Shown piece by piece: positions 33,055-42,592 of a DNA stretch of 64,000 bases (its first letter is position 1; every line of letters starts with the position of its first letter). Source of the DNA: Lacustribacter sp964460315 (GTDB taxonomy: Bacteria; Pseudomonadota; Gammaproteobacteria; Burkholderiales; Burkholderiaceae_A); contig CAYWPQ010000003.1 of assembly GCA_964460315.1 (NCBI GenBank), positions 35,315-99,314 on the forward strand. Direction: 5' to 3'. The notes under the pieces were generated by a model. The model saw only the letters and a program-made list of their open reading frames with translations. It searched no databases and was not told the DNA's origin. The position numbers were made by a program, and so were the translations under genes.

Positions 33055-34218
33055 TTAGCGAACCTGCCAGCGGCCCGATTCAATAACGAGCTTTTGGCCC
33101 TTCCAAACCCCTAATTCTGCATCAGGAATTCGAATGACCCGACGCCCAAGGGCGCGAAGCTCTGAAATGGCCGCTCTCAGGCTTGAGTCGTCAAGCCATG
33201 GGGCCGCAATGAGGGGGGATGAATCCTTCGGAGAACACTCCGTAATCGCGAGAAGTTCCCGTAATTCAAGGCTAAAGCCGGTGGCTGGTCGAGCACGCCC
33301 GAACACCTCGCCCACACCGTCATATCGGCCACCACGAACGACGGCATTCGGAAGCCCGTCGCAATAGATCGAGAACAGAATACCGTTGTGGTACCGATAA
33401 CCTCGAAGATCGGCAAGGTCGATGGTCAAAACACACTGAGGGTGCTCGTGGAATAGGGCTGACTGCGCCACCGCCTGGAGTCGATCCAAAGCTGCGTCGA
33501 TGGCTGCCCTCCTGGGAAGGCTTGCACGGGCACGTTCAATGACATTGCCTGGGCCACTGGCCGGGCCATAGAGATCGAGCAGGGCCATCAAGGCGCCAGC
33601 CGTGTCGGCACGAAAACCCTTGGCCAAGGCTTCAAGACGCGGTCGGTCCTTCGACTGCAAAGCCGCGAGGGTCTCGATCTCGAGTGCCGCCAAGAGAGGG
33701 TCGGCGTCTCGCAGGGCAAGAAAGATTCCGCGATGAGAAAGATCGAGCCGAACCTTGGCAAGGCCCGCCGCATCAAGCGAGGCCAGAGCGAGTTCCTGCA
33801 CCTCTAGATCCGCCTCAAGACCCTCGTGCCCGAACAGCTCGCAGCCCACCTGAACGGGCTCACGCGAGGACAAGAGACCTGCCGGCTGGGCATGAAGCAC
33901 TGAACCTGCATAGCAGAGCCTGGTGACGCCCTGATTCTGAATTTGATGGGCGTCAACGCGCGCAGCCTGAGGTGTGATGTCCGCACGAAGACCCAGCAAA
34001 CGGCCACTGGCCTGGTCTACTAGCTTGAAGGTTCGGAGGTCCAGATCGCGAGCCTGATGAATCATGAGTGACTCAACATGCTCAATCATCGGCGGCTGGA
34101 TCAGGTCGTAGCCATACGATGCATAGAGATCAAGAAGCCGGCGACGAAGCGACTCAAGACGAGTCGCCTCAGCAGGAAGAACATCAGAGATCTGATCCGG
34201 TAAGAGCCAGGCGGGCAT
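33055..34218 (-). CDS. hisZ: ATP phosphoribosyltransferase regulatory subunit HisZ
   Basis: A histidyl-tRNA-synthetase-like protein without synthetase activity that activates the short form of HisG, the first enzyme of histidine synthesis. Its 387 residues begin WLLPDQISDVLPAEATRLESLRRRLLDLY, with class II fold segments LRADITPQAARVDA and AVVRGGRYDGVGEVFG. It is clearly distinct from the true HisS at 41291-42592. Its presence predicts a short HisG elsewhere in the genome. The hflKC-hisZ-purA order is typical of betaproteobacteria. Confidence 0.93.
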   Translation of the reverse strand: MPAWLLPDQISDVLPAEATRLESLRRRLLDLYASYGYDLIQPPMIEHVESLMIHQARDLDLRTFKLVDQASGRLLGLRADITPQAARVDAHQIQNQGVTRLCYAGSVLHAQPAGLLSSREPVQVGCELFGHEGLEADLEVQELALASLDAAGLAKVRLDLSHRGIFLALRDADPLLAALEIETLAALQSKDRPRLEALAKGFRADTAGALMALLDLYGPASGPGNVIERARASLPRRAAIDAALDRLQAVAQSALFHEHPQCVLTIDLADLRGYRYHNGILFSIYCDGLPNAVVRGGRYDGVGEVFGRARPATGFSLELRELLAITECSPKDSSPLIAAPWLDDSSLRAAISELRALGRRVIRIPDAELGVWKGQKLVIESGRWQVR

Positions 34219-34229
34219 CCGGGGCGTCC

Positions 34230-35129
34230 TTACTTCGACGACTCACCGCCGCTTAAGCTTCTTACGCCAGACGAACGGAAATAACGGAAGAAGTCCGACT
34301 GGGGGTCAGCCACGATGACGTCGGATTTGCTCTTGAACCCTTCGCGGTAAGCCTGAAGGCTGCGGTAAAAGGAGGCGAATTCAGGGTTCTTGCCAAACGA
34401 TGCGGCATAGAGCGCCGTGGATCGTGCGTCACCGTCACCCATGATGCTCTGGGCTCGACGATAGGCCTGAGCCAGAAGCACCTCACGCTGACGGTCGGCA
34501 TTGGCACGAATCTTCTCGGATTCGGCCGCGCCGGAGGACCGGCGCTCGTTGGCGATCGCCTGACGTTCGGATTCCATTCGACGAAATACGGAGTCACGAA
34601 TTTCATCGGCAAGGTCCACACGCTTGATGCGAACGTCGACCACCTCCACGCCAAGACGCTTCGCGTCGTTGTTCACGCGATCGCGAATGCCGGTCATGAT
34701 CTGTTCACGGGAGGCTGAAATCACTTCATTGACCGTGCGCTTCGCAATTTCATTGTTGAGCGCATCGCGCAGGCTTCTTGAGATGCGGTCTGCGGCACCG
34801 GCAGGACGGCCAGCCACGGAGACCCAATATTCTCTTGGGTCCACCACGCGCCACTTCACATAAGTGTCCACCAGCACGTTTTGTTTTTCGCTGGTGATGA
34901 AGCGGTCGATCTCCGGCGTGTCAATGGTGAGAATTCGCTTTTCAACGTAGACCACGTTTTGGAATGGCGGGGGAAGCTTAAAGTAAAGCCCCGGTTTGGA
35001 CACGACCTCTTTGATTTCACCAAGCGCAAAGACGATGCCGTATTGGCGTTGATCCACCACGTAAATGCATGAACTCGCGAGCAGGGCCGCAATGCCTAAC
35101 GTCACAATTGCCGAGAAAAGTTTATTCAT
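34230..35129 (-). CDS. hflC: HflC, FtsH-modulating SPFH protein
   Basis: Forms the periplasmic HflKC cage around the membrane protease FtsH. Of 299 residues, an N-terminal membrane anchor (IVTLGIAALLASSCIYVV) precedes the SPFH/band-7 domain with DQRQYGIVFALGE and TPEIDRFITSEKQNVLVDTYVKWRV, then a long coiled-coil region with AIANERRSSGAAESEKIRA. It starts one base after the hflK stop. Confidence 0.97.
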   Translation of the reverse strand: MNKLFSAIVTLGIAALLASSCIYVVDQRQYGIVFALGEIKEVVSKPGLYFKLPPPFQNVVYVEKRILTIDTPEIDRFITSEKQNVLVDTYVKWRVVDPREYWVSVAGRPAGAADRISRSLRDALNNEIAKRTVNEVISASREQIMTGIRDRVNNDAKRLGVEVVDVRIKRVDLADEIRDSVFRRMESERQAIANERRSSGAAESEKIRANADRQREVLLAQAYRRAQSIMGDGDARSTALYAASFGKNPEFASFYRSLQAYREGFKSKSDVIVADPQSDFFRYFRSSGVRSLSGGESSK

Positions 35130-35130
35130 C

Positions 35131-36597
35131 TTAGCGAGCCTCTCTCAAACGATCGCGAAGGCTGGGTGAAGTCGGGGGAGCTGAAGGTGCGGTTGGCGCT
35201 GCCTCAGGCACGCTGGTGACCGCACCCGGCGTTGGCGGGGAACCCGCTGCAGGCGCGGCGCCCGGCTGACCCATGCCCGGCGCGACCGGTGGGGCACCCG
35301 TCTGCTGAATCAGGCGATCGAGCGGCAGATAAAGCAGATTGCTGTTGGATTTGGAATCCACCATCACCTTGCTCACGTTGGTGAAGACCTGCTGCATCGT
35401 TTCAAGGTACATGCGCTCGCGCGTGACTGCAGGTGCTTTGACATATTCCGTGACGATCTTGCGGAAGCGGTCGGAGTCACCTTGGGCGGTGGCAATGATT
35501 CGTTCTTTGTAGGCTTCTGCTTCCTGAATGAGGCGCTCGGCCGAACCACGGGCGCGAGGAATTACGTCGTTGGCATAGGCCTGACCTTCGTTTTTCAAAC
35601 GCTCAGCGTCTTGACCGGCTTTGATGGCGTCACTGAACGCTGCCTGGACTTCCTCAGGGGGCTGAACGTTTTGAATCGTGACGTCAATAATGGTGAGACC
35701 TGATCCGTAACGATCCGCAATCGCCTGAGTCTGGGCAAGAGCCTCGCGAGCAATGCCCTCTTTGTTTTCATACAAGACGGTGTCGCTTAGGCTACGGCCC
35801 ACGATTTCACGCATGGCCGTTTCCGCAGCTTGGGCCACGATGTCGTCCGTCGCTACGTTGTTGAACAGATAGTCCTTCGCCTCTCCGACCCGATATTGCA
35901 CAGCGAATTGCAGATCCACCATGTTTTCGTCTTTGGTAAGCATGAGAGAGTCACGCCCACGGGAGGTCATTCCGGCGCCTCTGACGCCCACCGTGACCTG
36001 ACGAATCTGGGCAAGATCCACGATTTCGTGGCTCTCAAAGGGATACGGCAGACGCCACTGAAAACCCGCGGGTGCTGTGGTTCGATATTCGCCGAACCGC
36101 AAAACAATCGAACTCTGACCCTCTTGAACAATGTGAAACCCGGTGGCGAGCCAAAGCAATAAGCCGCCGACACCCACCGCGACCACCGTTGGGCCGGTTT
36201 TGACTGAAGGAGGTTTGAATCCGCCGGAACCCGATGAGCCTGGGCGTCGACCACCGCCGAAACCACCGCCCGAATTTCCGCCGCCGCGATTCTGATTCTT
36301 ATTGCCAAAAAGACCGCTCAGACGACGATTGAAATCCTTCCAGACCTCATCAAGGTCGGGGGGTTCATTCTGGGGGCGGTTACCGCGCCCCTGGCCCGGA
36401 CGATCAGCCTGCTGATTGTCGGGCCGCGGAGCGTCCGAGGGGTTGGGGGAGTTCTGGTCACCTTGCGACGACTGGTCACCTGAGGCCGATGGGTCACCGG
36501 ATGCGGGCTTGTCACCCGAACCAGATGACTGGCCCCAACGGGGGTCGCCTAGGGCGAAAAGCCGGCGAAGTCCAAACCAATTAAATCGTCGAATCAT
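35131..36597 (-). CDS. hflK: HflK, FtsH-modulating SPFH protein
   Basis: Partner of HflC, 488 residues. The N-terminal ~125 residues are a low-complexity, Asp/Gln/Pro then Gly-rich cytoplasmic stretch. A membrane helix follows near 135-152 (VVAVGVGGLLLWLATGFHIV), then the SPFH domain (GQSSIVLRFGEYRTTAPAGF) and a coiled coil. The last ~55 residues are rich in Pro, Ala and Gly. The long disordered start is usual for HflK. Confidence 0.96.
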   Translation of the reverse strand: MIRRFNWFGLRRLFALGDPRWGQSSGSGDKPASGDPSASGDQSSQGDQNSPNPSDAPRPDNQQADRPGQGRGNRPQNEPPDLDEVWKDFNRRLSGLFGNKNQNRGGGNSGGGFGGGRRPGSSGSGGFKPPSVKTGPTVVAVGVGGLLLWLATGFHIVQEGQSSIVLRFGEYRTTAPAGFQWRLPYPFESHEIVDLAQIRQVTVGVRGAGMTSRGRDSLMLTKDENMVDLQFAVQYRVGEAKDYLFNNVATDDIVAQAAETAMREIVGRSLSDTVLYENKEGIAREALAQTQAIADRYGSGLTIIDVTIQNVQPPEEVQAAFSDAIKAGQDAERLKNEGQAYANDVIPRARGSAERLIQEAEAYKERIIATAQGDSDRFRKIVTEYVKAPAVTRERMYLETMQQVFTNVSKVMVDSKSNSNLLYLPLDRLIQQTGAPPVAPGMGQPGAAPAAGSPPTPGAVTSVPEAAPTAPSAPPTSPSLRDRLREAR

Positions 36598-36603
36598 GGG
36601 TAT

Positions 36604-37731
36604 TTAGAGAAGGGATTGAACCGAAGGTTGCATCGTATTCAAATTATCGGTCTGCATTCCATCGGCCGAGTCAGGGCTTGGGAAGGCAGGCATATGGGAT
36701 CGCACGGCCTCACGCAAAAGGTCAACACCCTGCGCGTCAGCGGCACTCAGCCAAACTCGATGAATCCTACCATAGGGGTCTGGCTCCGCCCGCGGGGAAA
36801 GCCCCATGAGATCGATTTTATTAAAGACCTCAATTCTGGGAACTTCCGCCGCACCAATGTCTTCCAGAACCTTGTCCACAGCCTCTCGCTGAAGGTCACG
36901 ATCGGGGTCGGAGGCGTCGATGACGTGGAGCAGAAGATCCGCATCGGCCGCCTCATGAAGGGTCGACTTGAAGGCCTCAATCAGGCTGTGGGGGAGCTCC
37001 CGAATAAAGCCCACGGTGTCGGACAGCACCATGAATTCCCCAGGGGCAAGAAATACCCGTCGGCTTGTGGTGTCGAGAGTGGCAAAGAGCTGGTCGGCGG
37101 CATAGACCTTGGCGTGGGTTAGTGCATTAAAGAGGGTCGACTTGCCCGCATTGGTGTAGCCCACCAGCGAGACTGAAAAAGCCCCCTGGCGCTGCCGATG
37201 GCGCTGGCGATTCTTTCTTTGTCTTTCCACCAGGTCGAGCTTGGACTTCAGCTGTTTGACCCGCTGACCAATCAGACGGCGGTCGGTTTCGAGCTGGGTT
37301 TCACCGGGGCCTCGAAGACCAATCCCCCCTTTTTGCCGCTCAAGGTGGGTCCAGCCTCGCACGAGTCTTGCGGAGAGGTAATCCAGCTGGGCGAGTTCCA
37401 CCTGGAGTTTGCCCTCATGACTTCGTGCGCGAAGCGCGAAGATATCCAAAATCAGCGCAACCCGATCGATGACCCGCCGCTTGAGCTGTTTGGTGAGATT
37501 GCGCTGCTGGGCGGGTGATAACGCATGGTCAAACACCACAAGCTCGGCGGCATGCTCCTGACAAATGGTCAAGAGCTCGTCACACTTTCCGGAGCCGAGA
37601 AACAAGGCGGGGTCGGGCCGATCCCGTCGACCGGAGACAACGGAAACGATCTCGGCACCCGCCGATTCTGCTAAAGCCTGGAGCTCGTCAACATCCGGCC
37701 TTGGGCCCTGGCCCAGGGTGAGCGCCACCAA
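36604..37731 (-). CDS. hflX: GTPase HflX, ribosome-splitting factor
   Basis: Heat-stress GTPase that splits stalled 70S ribosomes. The N-terminal domain has FDHALSPAQQRNL and GWTHLERQKGGIGLRGPGETQLETD; the G domain has G1 GYTNAGKST near 191-199, G3 DTVGFIRELP and G4 NKID. The first possible start is a TTG at 37731, yet the family's first beta strand begins three to four residues earlier (KTVLVALTLGQG), and the frame stays open to a stop at 37831-37833 with no ATG, GTG or TTG. The real start may be a CTG or other rare codon overlapping hfq, which would add up to about 34 residues. Confidence 0.93.
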   Translation of the reverse strand: MVALTLGQGPRPDVDELQALAESAGAEIVSVVSGRRDRPDPALFLGSGKCDELLTICQEHAAELVVFDHALSPAQQRNLTKQLKRRVIDRVALILDIFALRARSHEGKLQVELAQLDYLSARLVRGWTHLERQKGGIGLRGPGETQLETDRRLIGQRVKQLKSKLDLVERQRKNRQRHRQRQGAFSVSLVGYTNAGKSTLFNALTHAKVYAADQLFATLDTTSRRVFLAPGEFMVLSDTVGFIRELPHSLIEAFKSTLHEAADADLLLHVIDASDPDRDLQREAVDKVLEDIGAAEVPRIEVFNKIDLMGLSPRAEPDPYGRIHRVWLSAADAQGVDLLREAVRSHMPAFPSPDSADGMQTDNLNTMQPSVQSLL

Positions 37732-37801
37732 GACCGTTTTGGGCCGCTTCGAAAAATCGACATCAAGTGACGTCGATACGGAACCGAGATCGCTCAGCGG
37801 G

Positions 37802-38041
37802 TTAGTCAGCGTCGGTGTCGGCTGAGAAACTCACAGCCCTCGCTGGCACGATGGTGGAGATCGCGTGCTTGTAGACCATTTGCGTCACCGTGTTTCGAAG
37901 CAGCAACACGTACTGATCGAACGATTCAACATGGCCCTGCAGCTTGATGCCATTGACCAGATAAACCGATACCGGCACGTGCTCTTTGCGTAACACGTTC
38001 AGAAATGGGTCTTGTAACGCCTGCCCTTTTGCCTGTGACAT
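37802..38041 (-). CDS. hfq: RNA chaperone Hfq
   Basis: A 79-residue Sm-like hexameric protein that pairs small RNAs with mRNAs. It has QDPFLNVLRKEHVPVSVYLVNGIKLQG (Sm1), FDQYVLLL and the Sm2 motif YKHAIST. The C-terminal tail is short and acidic (DTDAD), as in other betaproteobacteria. It lies between der and hflX. Confidence 0.98.
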   Translation of the reverse strand: MSQAKGQALQDPFLNVLRKEHVPVSVYLVNGIKLQGHVESFDQYVLLLRNTVTQMVYKHAISTIVPARAVSFSADTDAD

Positions 38042-38090
38042 AGAAAACTCCCTTATCGAGCAATAACTATAACCATTTCAGCGGGATGAA

Positions 38091-39437
38091 TCACGCCTCT
38101 GGCTTGTAGGGATTCGTGGAGGTTTTCCACTCAATCCGAAGGGGGGTTCCCTCAAGCTTGAAAACCTTGCGAAAACGAGATTCCAGAAACCGCTTGTAGA
38201 CGTCTGAAATGTGTTCAAGCGCATTGCCGTGAACGATGATGATCGGTGGATTTTGGCCGCCCTGGTGGGCGTACCGAAGCTTGGGTCGAAACCGGCCATG
38301 GCGGGGGGGCTGCTGATGCTCCACGGCCTCACGAAGGGCCCGAGTGATCTTGGGCGTCGAGAGCTTGAGCGTGGCGGCCGCATAGGCGGCGTCCACCGAA
38401 CGCATCAGGGTGTCGATTCCATTGCCTTTTAATGCGGAAATAAAATGAAACCGGGCCCAGTGCAGAAACTGGAGCTTGCGAGCCATGACACGTTTCACCT
38501 CGTCGCGGGCCACCACATCAAGCCCATCCCACTTATTGACCGCAACCACCAAGGCCCTGCCCGCCTCCGCAATAAAGCCTGCGATATGGGCATCCTGTTC
38601 GGAGACATCTTGCTGCGCATCGAGCATCAGAATCGCCACATGACAGGATTCAATCGCCTGCAGCGTCTTGATGACGGAAAATTTTTCAACCGCCTCAAAC
38701 ACCTTGCCACGCTTGCGCAGGCCTGCCGTATCGATCAGCTGGTACTTGCGGCCCTCTCGTTCAAAGGGGATGGCAATGGCATCCCGGGTGGTGCCGGGCA
38801 TATCAAAGGCAATGACTCGTTCTTCACCGACAAGGGTGTTGATGAGCGTCGACTTGCCCGCATTCGGACGCCCGACAATCGCAACACGAAGGCCGCGTTC
38901 GGCGATTTCGGTGGCCTCGTCTTCTTCACTTGCGACCAAGGGCAGTTGACCCAGGAGGTGGTCCATCATGGTTCCCACGCCGTCGCCATGGGCTGACGAT
39001 ATGGCCATGGGCTCTCCGAGGCCAAGCTCATAGAACTCTGCCGTTCGTCCCTCACCGGTAAGCCCCTCGAGCTTGTTGACGGCAAGCGTCACCGGACGAC
39101 CGGACTTTCGGAGTAGATCAGCGATCTGCATGTCTTGAGGCGCAAGACCGCTTCGCCCGTCAAGCACAAACACCACCGCATCCGATTCTGCAATGGCCTG
39201 ACGTGTCTGCTTGGCCATCTGAAAGGTAATGCCCTCTTTCACAATGGGCTCAAATCCGCCAGTGTCCACCACCAGGTAAGGCCGAGTACCCAGCCGACCC
39301 TCGCCGTAATGTCGGTCTCGGGTGAGCCCGGGAAGATCGGCAACCAGCGCATCGCGGGAACGAGTCAGGCGATTAAAGAGCGTTGATTTGCCAACATTCG
39401 GACGCCCGACCAGCGCCACAACGGGTTTTGCATTCAA
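38091..39437 (-). CDS. der: Ribosome biogenesis GTPase Der
   Basis: Essential double GTPase for 50S assembly. Of 448 residues, the first G domain begins VALVGRPNVGKSTLFNRL and the second VAIVGRPNAGKSTLINTL near 185; both have DTGG/DTAG G3 and NKxxG-type G4 motifs. A KH-like C-terminal domain ends GTPLRIEWKTSTNPY. The only usable start is a TTG at 39437, backed by a GGAAGG ribosome site 8 bases upstream. Confidence 0.97.
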   Translation of the reverse strand: MNAKPVVALVGRPNVGKSTLFNRLTRSRDALVADLPGLTRDRHYGEGRLGTRPYLVVDTGGFEPIVKEGITFQMAKQTRQAIAESDAVVFVLDGRSGLAPQDMQIADLLRKSGRPVTLAVNKLEGLTGEGRTAEFYELGLGEPMAISSAHGDGVGTMMDHLLGQLPLVASEEDEATEIAERGLRVAIVGRPNAGKSTLINTLVGEERVIAFDMPGTTRDAIAIPFEREGRKYQLIDTAGLRKRGKVFEAVEKFSVIKTLQAIESCHVAILMLDAQQDVSEQDAHIAGFIAEAGRALVVAVNKWDGLDVVARDEVKRVMARKLQFLHWARFHFISALKGNGIDTLMRSVDAAYAAATLKLSTPKITRALREAVEHQQPPRHGRFRPKLRYAHQGGQNPPIIIVHGNALEHISDVYKRFLESRFRKVFKLEGTPLRIEWKTSTNPYKPEA

Positions 39438-39441
39438 TGCA

Positions 39442-40638
39442 TCAACCTTCCGTGCGGATCAGCATCAGCCGTCCGCCCTGAGTCTGAACCAAGAGCCCGG
39501 CCGAGGTCGCCCGCATCGCGCCACTCACGGCGCCTCCATCAAGCTTCACCCGCGCCAAGGTCTGTCCATTCTCACGATCCAAGGCATGCAAAAAACCGAA
39601 TTGATCCGACACCCAAAGGGCACGCCCGACCGAGATGGGCTGATTCAGGCCACGCAGGCGCAAGGCCTCGCTGGTCCAACTGGTTTCTCCCGTGGATCGG
39701 ACCAGGGCATGAAGTCGCGACTGTTGATCCGCCACAAAAACAAAGCGTGCATCAGCGCCCACGGTGGTGCTTGACGGAAGGTTTTTGATCCACTGACGCT
39801 TGCCGTCCTCGACACCAAAACAAGCAACCGCGGACTGGTAAGCGCTCACGCAGACATGCGCGCCTTGGACCACCGGTGCACCAAGGAGGTCCACCAAACG
39901 CTCAACCTCATTGCTGCCGGCGGGGGTCACCACCTGAGCTTCCCATCGCACGGCACCCGTCAGGGCATTCACCCAGACAAGTCTTCCGCCGGGAAGATTC
40001 ACCACAACGTCATTGGCGCCCAGACTGGAGCTGCTTGATTCCTCAGGGGCATAGGCCGCGCCGCGTAACCCTGACTGCCCATGCAAAACCAGAGGGGGCA
40101 GGGTGCGCTGAAACACCCAGCGTCGCTCACCCGTGGTGATATCCCATCCTGCAACTCGGTTGTCCGTCAAACGCGCCACCGCGATGTCGCCAGCAATCAC
40201 CGGAATCTCAAGAACCACGCCACCCAGATTAATTTCTCGGCTGACTTTGCCCGTCGCATCAAGCACCACAATCTGATTGCGCTCCGTCACCACCGCCGAA
40301 AAACCGCTGGAGCTTCCGTTGCCCACCGCCACACCGGCGATGATTTTTGTATCGAGGTCAACGCGCCATTCCACCTTGCCCGATTGCAGATTGATTCTTG
40401 AGACCTCACCCTCCTCCGAGGCGGCAATCACAGCGTCGCCACTGACACCCGGTGAAAACTGTCCGACGCCCACCTTGAATTCAGGGGTGTCACCCACTTT
40501 CGCTGTCCATGCAACCTTGGCGGACAGCGAAGGCTTGAAGTCAACGAGGCCCGCAGGCTTGAGCTTATTGGAGCCGCAGCCGGCAAGTGCCGCTGCTGCA
40601 ATGAGCGCCAAGGGAATGAAGAGGCGATTCATGGTCAT
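39442..40638 (-). CDS. bamB: Outer membrane assembly lipoprotein BamB
   Basis: Beta-propeller lipoprotein of the BAM complex that inserts outer-membrane proteins. Of 398 residues, the signal peptide ends in a lipobox, LAGC near residue 20. Repeated PQQ-like propeller strands follow, for example GKVEWRVDLDTKI, GERRWVFQRTLPPLVLHG and GAVRWEAQV. Its ATG overlaps the preceding yfgM-like gene by 4 bases and der follows after 4 bases. Confidence 0.95.
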   Translation of the reverse strand: MTMNRLFIPLALIAAAALAGCGSNKLKPAGLVDFKPSLSAKVAWTAKVGDTPEFKVGVGQFSPGVSGDAVIAASEEGEVSRINLQSGKVEWRVDLDTKIIAGVAVGNGSSSGFSAVVTERNQIVVLDATGKVSREINLGGVVLEIPVIAGDIAVARLTDNRVAGWDITTGERRWVFQRTLPPLVLHGQSGLRGAAYAPEESSSSSLGANDVVVNLPGGRLVWVNALTGAVRWEAQVVTPAGSNEVERLVDLLGAPVVQGAHVCVSAYQSAVACFGVEDGKRQWIKNLPSSTTVGADARFVFVADQQSRLHALVRSTGETSWTSEALRLRGLNQPISVGRALWVSDQFGFLHALDRENGQTLARVKLDGGAVSGAMRATSAGLLVQTQGGRLMLIRTEG

Positions 40639-41276
40639 GGTTTGCTCCCAAAGGAATCAACAGTGGCTAGTTTGCGGGCGATGAGTTCTCGGGAAGCCGC
40701 CTCAGGGCCCGTGGCGTCGAGTGCCGCCCGCCAGGCTTTACGGGCGTCTTCTCGTTGGCCAAGCGCGGCGTAGACATCGCCACGACGGTCGTTGACCAGT
40801 CCAGTGAATTCTTTGGGAGGCTCCCCCGCAAGAACCTCCACAGCGGCCTTGGCATTGTTTTCATCAAGCAGCACGCCCGCGAGTCGGATCTTCGCAATCC
40901 AAGCAAATTCGTCCACAGGACTTTTACTCACCACCTCAAGCGCAGCACGGGCTTCGGGCAGAGAACCTTCGGACACAAAGACTCGAGCCATCTGCAGTCC
41001 ACCAAGAGCTGCCTGCGTCGTCCCCGAATAGTCTTCGGCAAGCACCTTGAAGGCGACTCTGGCCTTGTCAACACTTTGTTCAACCAAAGCCTGCTCCATC
41101 GCAGCCAGTGCATCCGTGGCTTTTGCAGCCTGACGGTCTTGCCACCAAAGCCATCCATTAAAAGAAATGGCTGACACCGCAATGATGGACAAAACAGGAA
41201 CGATCCACCGCTTGTTGTCGTTCCAGAAACCCTTGATGGCGTCAAACTGTTCTTGTTGCTCTAGATCCTCGCGCAT
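40635..41276 (-). CDS. YfgM-like tetratricopeptide membrane protein
   Basis: A 213-residue protein starting MREDLEQQEQFDAIKGFWNDNKRW, followed by one membrane helix (residues ~25-44) and periplasmic TPR-like helices (AALGGLQMARVFVSEGSLPEARAALE and KIRLAGVLLDENNAKAAVEVL). It matches the YfgM family (PF09976), which in E. coli binds the SecYEG translocon and the chaperone PpiD. It lies between hisS and bamB, as in many proteobacteria. Confidence 0.9.
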   Translation of the reverse strand: MREDLEQQEQFDAIKGFWNDNKRWIVPVLSIIAVSAISFNGWLWWQDRQAAKATDALAAMEQALVEQSVDKARVAFKVLAEDYSGTTQAALGGLQMARVFVSEGSLPEARAALEVVSKSPVDEFAWIAKIRLAGVLLDENNAKAAVEVLAGEPPKEFTGLVNDRRGDVYAALGQREDARKAWRAALDATGPEAASRELIARKLATVDSFGSKP

Positions 41277-41290
41277 ATCACTTCTTCAGT

Positions 41291-42592
41291 TTAGAGTTGT
41301 TGAATTAAATACGAAGCCACGACATCCGCTGCGGTGTCGATAGGCACCTGCTCCTGCCCCAAAAAGCCCGGCTGACCACGAAGCGGTTTGATCGACACCC
41401 GACCTGCGGCGCGTTCATCATCGCCCATCAGCAAGGCCAATGCCGCACCGCTTTGATCGGCTTTCTTCATCTGAGACTTCAGGCCGGCCTCGCCGCAGTG
41501 CATCTGCACTGACAGGCCGTGCGTTCTGAGGCGTTCACTCAGCTGCAGGGCGTCGGCCGTCGAGTGTTCCCCCCAGTGCACCAGATAGACATCAAGCAGG
41601 CTTGGAAGTTGCGGTGCGGCCACCTCTTTGAGGAGTTCGATTAGACGCTCAACCCCCATGGCGAATCCGCAGGCTGGTGCGGGCTTGCCGCCCATTTGTT
41701 CCATTAGGGTGTCGTATCGACCGCCGCCGCAAACCGTGCCTTGGGCGCCAAGCTTGTCGGTCACCCATTCGAAGACCGTCAGGTTGTAGTAATCAAGACC
41801 GCGCACCAGGCGCGGGTTAAGCCGATAGGCAATTCCGTGCTGATCAAGAACTCTGCAGACCGAATTGAAATGGGCAAGCGATGCCTCACCAAGAAAATCC
41901 CGCAGCAATGGCGCTCCGGCAACAATCGGAGCCATTGCCGGGTTTTTCGAATCGAGGATGCGAAGTGGGTTCGAGTGCAGTCTGCGCTTGGCATCCGTAT
42001 CAAGCGCATCAAGGTGGTGTTCGAAATAGGCAATCAGCGCCTGTCGATGGGCCTTGCGCTCTTCGGGCTGTCCAAGGGAATTCAGCTCAAGGCGAGGTGC
42101 GAGGTCTCCGATCAGGCCCAGAGATTCCCACAACCGGTGAATCATTAGAAGCTGCTCGGCATCAATGTCCGGGCCCGGCAGGCCAAGGGCCTCGATACCG
42201 AACTGATGAAACTGACGATAGCGCCCCCGTTGAGGGCGTTCATGTCGGAACATCGGCCCGAAATACCAAAGACGCTTGGGGCCGTCATAGAGCATGTTGT
42301 GCTCAATGGCCGAGCGCACCACGGCCGCCGTGTTTTCAGGGCGCAGGGTGAGCTGTTCACCGTTTAAGGCGTCGGTGAAGGTGTACATCTCTTTTTCAAC
42401 AATATCGGTGACCTCGCCAATACCCCGAACAAACAGGGCTGTGGGCTCGAGGATCGGTGTTCGAATTTCGCGATAGCCATACTGACGAAAGACCCCCGCC
42501 ACCTTGGACTCAACCCAGTTCCAGAGAGGCGACTGGTCCGGCAGAAGGTCATTCATGCCCTTCACACCTGTCAGTTTTTCCATACGTGTCAT
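41291..42592 (-). CDS. hisS: Histidyl-tRNA synthetase
   Basis: Charges tRNA-His. Its 433 residues are class II: motif 2 with LRPENTAAVVR and FRHERPQRGRYRQFHQFGIE, the HisA loops GLDYYNLTVFEWV and CGGGRYDTLMEQMGG, motif 3 GFAMGVERL, and a C-terminal anticodon-binding domain with GLSVQMHCGEAGLKSQMKKAD. Its ATG overlaps the ispG stop by 4 bases. Confidence 0.97.
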   Translation of the reverse strand: MTRMEKLTGVKGMNDLLPDQSPLWNWVESKVAGVFRQYGYREIRTPILEPTALFVRGIGEVTDIVEKEMYTFTDALNGEQLTLRPENTAAVVRSAIEHNMLYDGPKRLWYFGPMFRHERPQRGRYRQFHQFGIEALGLPGPDIDAEQLLMIHRLWESLGLIGDLAPRLELNSLGQPEERKAHRQALIAYFEHHLDALDTDAKRRLHSNPLRILDSKNPAMAPIVAGAPLLRDFLGEASLAHFNSVCRVLDQHGIAYRLNPRLVRGLDYYNLTVFEWVTDKLGAQGTVCGGGRYDTLMEQMGGKPAPACGFAMGVERLIELLKEVAAPQLPSLLDVYLVHWGEHSTADALQLSERLRTHGLSVQMHCGEAGLKSQMKKADQSGAALALLMGDDERAAGRVSIKPLRGQPGFLGQEQVPIDTAADVVASYLIQQL

